Source of the DNA: an uncultured Planctomycetaceae bacterium
GTDB taxonomy: Bacteria; Planctomycetota; Planctomycetia; Pirellulales; Pirellulaceae
NCBI GenBank assembly: GCA_903927685.1
Contig: CAIYOB010000750.1
Span: forward strand, 1-36,038
Length of the DNA stretch: 36,038 bases
Reading direction: 5' to 3'
How positions within the stretch are numbered: position 1 is the first letter of the stretch; the number at the start of each line of letters is the position of its first letter. Shown here piece after piece: positions 34,770 through 36,038 of this stretch. A model generated the notes under the pieces. It had not been told where the DNA came from. It did no database searches and saw nothing but the letters and a program-made list of their open reading frames with translations. A program made the position numbers and the translations under genes.

Positions 34770-36038
34770 CTACGCATTCCACCGCCGCGCCAGTTCAACG
34801 AGAGTCCGGACGAAGATCCCGCTGCCGCCGGCATCAAGCCAGGGCTTGGCGTTCTCCAGAAACGCCGGGCCGGCAATGTCGATATGGACCCAGGGGGTCT
34901 GACCCACAAATTGCTCCAAGAACTTGGCTGCCGCAATCGCTCCTCCCCAGCGTCCTTCCCCCACGTTCTTGATGTCGGCGACTTTGCTTTGGATAAGTTC
35001 ATCGTAATAATCCGGGAACATCGGCAGTTGCCAAGCGGGTTCGCCGCAATCTCGGGCGGCAACTTGAACGGCGTCGCACCAAGCCTGGTCGTTGGTCATC
35101 AGCCCGGCCACTTCGGTGCCCAAGGCGACCACGCACGCGCCCGTGAGCGTGGCCAGGTCGACGATGCGGGTCGCCTGCCGCTCGACGGCCACGTCCAGCA
35201 CATCGGCCAGAACCAGACGGCCTTCGGCGTCGGTGTTCAGGACTTCAATCGTCTTACCGCTGCGGGCGCTCAGGACGTCGCCCACTTTATACGCGTCGCC
35301 GCCGACCATGTTCTCGACCAAGCCGGCCAAGCCGATGACGTTGATGGGCAAGTCCAGCCGGGCAATCGCCTGCATCGCGCCAAACACGGTCGCAGCGCCG
35401 GCCATGTCGCACTTCATGGTCTTCATGCCGTCCGTCGGCTTGATCGACAAACCGCCCGAGTCAAACGTCACGCCTTTGCCGACCAGGGCTAACACCGGGT
35501 CGCCCGGCCCTCCGCCCTGGTGCGAGAGGATGACCATCCGCGGCGGACGCCTCGATCCGCGCGCCACGGCCAGCAAGGCATTGCAGCGTTCGTCCTCGAG
35601 CCGCTGTTCGTCCCAGATTTCAATCTCCAGCCCGGACTCTTCGGCAAACTTTTCCGCCTCAGCCGCAAACGACTCGGGATAGATCCGGCACGGCGGTTCG
35701 TTGACCAATTGCCGGGTCAAGGTGATCGACTCGCCGAGAATCCGCCCGGCGTTCAGCACGGATTCGTAGGCGTCGTCCCACAAGATCTCCTCGAAGGGGT
35801 GCAGGTTCTTCTCGGCCCGATACAGATCCTGACCGCGACAGCCGACCATCGCCCCGCAGATCCCGCTCTCCACCTGCTGCTCGGTCCAACCCTGACCCAA
35901 GAAGAAGGCCACGCGCCGACGAGGCCGTTCGGCCAGCCGTTTGGCCGCGGCGGCGGCCGCCCGAAACGCCTCGCCACGCCCGAATTTCTGCGGGTCGCCC
36001 AAGCCGACGATGGCGACCTGGGCCGCCTTGATGCCGGA
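34770..36038 (-). CDS. pepA: Leucyl aminopeptidase PepA, M17 family (5' end outside window)
   Basis: The frame is open from the right edge to TAG at 34772-34770: 422 visible codons, with the N-terminus missing. The first visible residues, GIKAAQVAIVGLGDPQKF, belong to the N-terminal macro-like domain, so the gene continues beyond 36038; a TTG at 36002 is an internal codon, not the start. The catalytic domain is complete: KGVTFDSGGLSIKP and MKCDMAGAATV supply metal ligands and the catalytic lysine, and the M17 signature NTDAEGRL lies at about 35237-35214. The enzyme is a cytosolic dizinc/manganese hexamer releasing N-terminal residues from peptides. It lies about 210 nt upstream of the DUF1559 gene on the same strand; a promoter between them suggests separate transcription. 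Confidence 0.96.
   Translation of the reverse strand, partial: SGIKAAQVAIVGLGDPQKFGRGEAFRAAAAAAKRLAERPRRRVAFFLGQGWTEQQVESGICGAMVGCRGQDLYRAEKNLHPFEEILWDDAYESVLNAGRILGESITLTRQLVNEPPCRIYPESFAAEAEKFAEESGLEIEIWDEQRLEDERCNALLAVARGSRRPPRMVILSHQGGGPGDPVLALVGKGVTFDSGGLSIKPTDGMKTMKCDMAGAATVFGAMQAIARLDLPINVIGLAGLVENMVGGDAYKVGDVLSARSGKTIEVLNTDAEGRLVLADVLDVAVERQATRIVDLATLTGACVVALGTEVAGLMTNDQAWCDAVQVAARDCGEPAWQLPMFPDYYDELIQSKVADIKNVGEGRWGGAIAAAKFLEQFVGQTPWVHIDIAGPAFLENAKPWLDAGGSGIFVRTLVELARRWNA

Noticed and set aside
36000..36002. TTG at 36002 as the pepA start
   Set aside because: The reading frame and PepA-like sequence continue to the right edge, so this is an internal Leu codon.
1..36038. tRNA, rRNA, CRISPR array, riboswitch, integrase or transposase
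   Set aside because: None was recognised by eye on either strand; a covariance-model scan could not be run here.

Overview
The window looks like a contig end from a Planctomycetota genome, probably Pirellulales-like. The evidence is a DUF1559 pseudopilin-type protein, a BBP7-type outer-membrane barrel, two very large surface proteins with the planctomycete N-terminal LExRxLLA-like motif plus dockerin, cohesin-like and cadherin-like domains, high GC, and a RecA with the IDAEHAFDP variant. The first 40 bases are not biological: they are Illumina library adapter preceded by bases matching the TruSeq D501 index. The first gene is therefore cut by the end of the assembly. The last gene (pepA) runs off the right edge.

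Layout. 41-4285 (-): 3'-truncated giant surface protein. 4286-5061: non-coding divergent region. 5062-8397 (+): a single 1111-residue polypeptide joining 2-oxoacid dehydrogenase E1 alpha, E1 beta, a lipoyl domain and a ketoacyl-ACP synthase III. 8419-9251 (-): an HD-domain protein and a small Cys-containing protein. 9499-14934 (+): a five-gene operon of ThuA-like protein, ceramidase-like protein, galactonate-dehydratase-like enzyme, DHDPS/KDG-aldolase-family enzyme and solo B3/4-domain protein. Two of its junctions are filled by short tandem repeats (7-mer x7 and 9-mer x8). 15256-24138 (+): a 2960-residue surface protein with three propeller-like repeats, one of which appears to be inserted inside a cadherin-like domain. 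24519-27275 (-): TerB-like, UPF0261/Tm-1-like and PEP-hydrolase-like genes; the last two are the split bacterial counterpart of the two halves of the plant Tm-1 protein. 27388-30723 (+): cyclophilin, then recA followed after 10 nt by an HtrA-like protease, with a GTTC-N4-GAAC palindrome just before recA. 30814-36038: BBP7 (-), HemQ (+), lipoprotein (-), DUF1559 protein (-) and pepA (-, partial).

How the genes fit together. The E1-lipoyl-KASIII fusion has all the catalytic residues needed to decarboxylate a 2-oxoacid, load the acyl group on a lipoyl arm and use it as a primer for chain initiation, without an E2 domain. This is the most unusual item in the window. The 9.5-15 kb operon fits breakdown of sugar acids or conjugates: a dehydratase with exactly DgoD-like residue spacing is followed by a pyruvate-lyase-family aldolase. 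The two giant proteins share the same module set and are probably cell-surface or matrix components. No tRNA, rRNA, CRISPR array, integrase or transposase was recognised.
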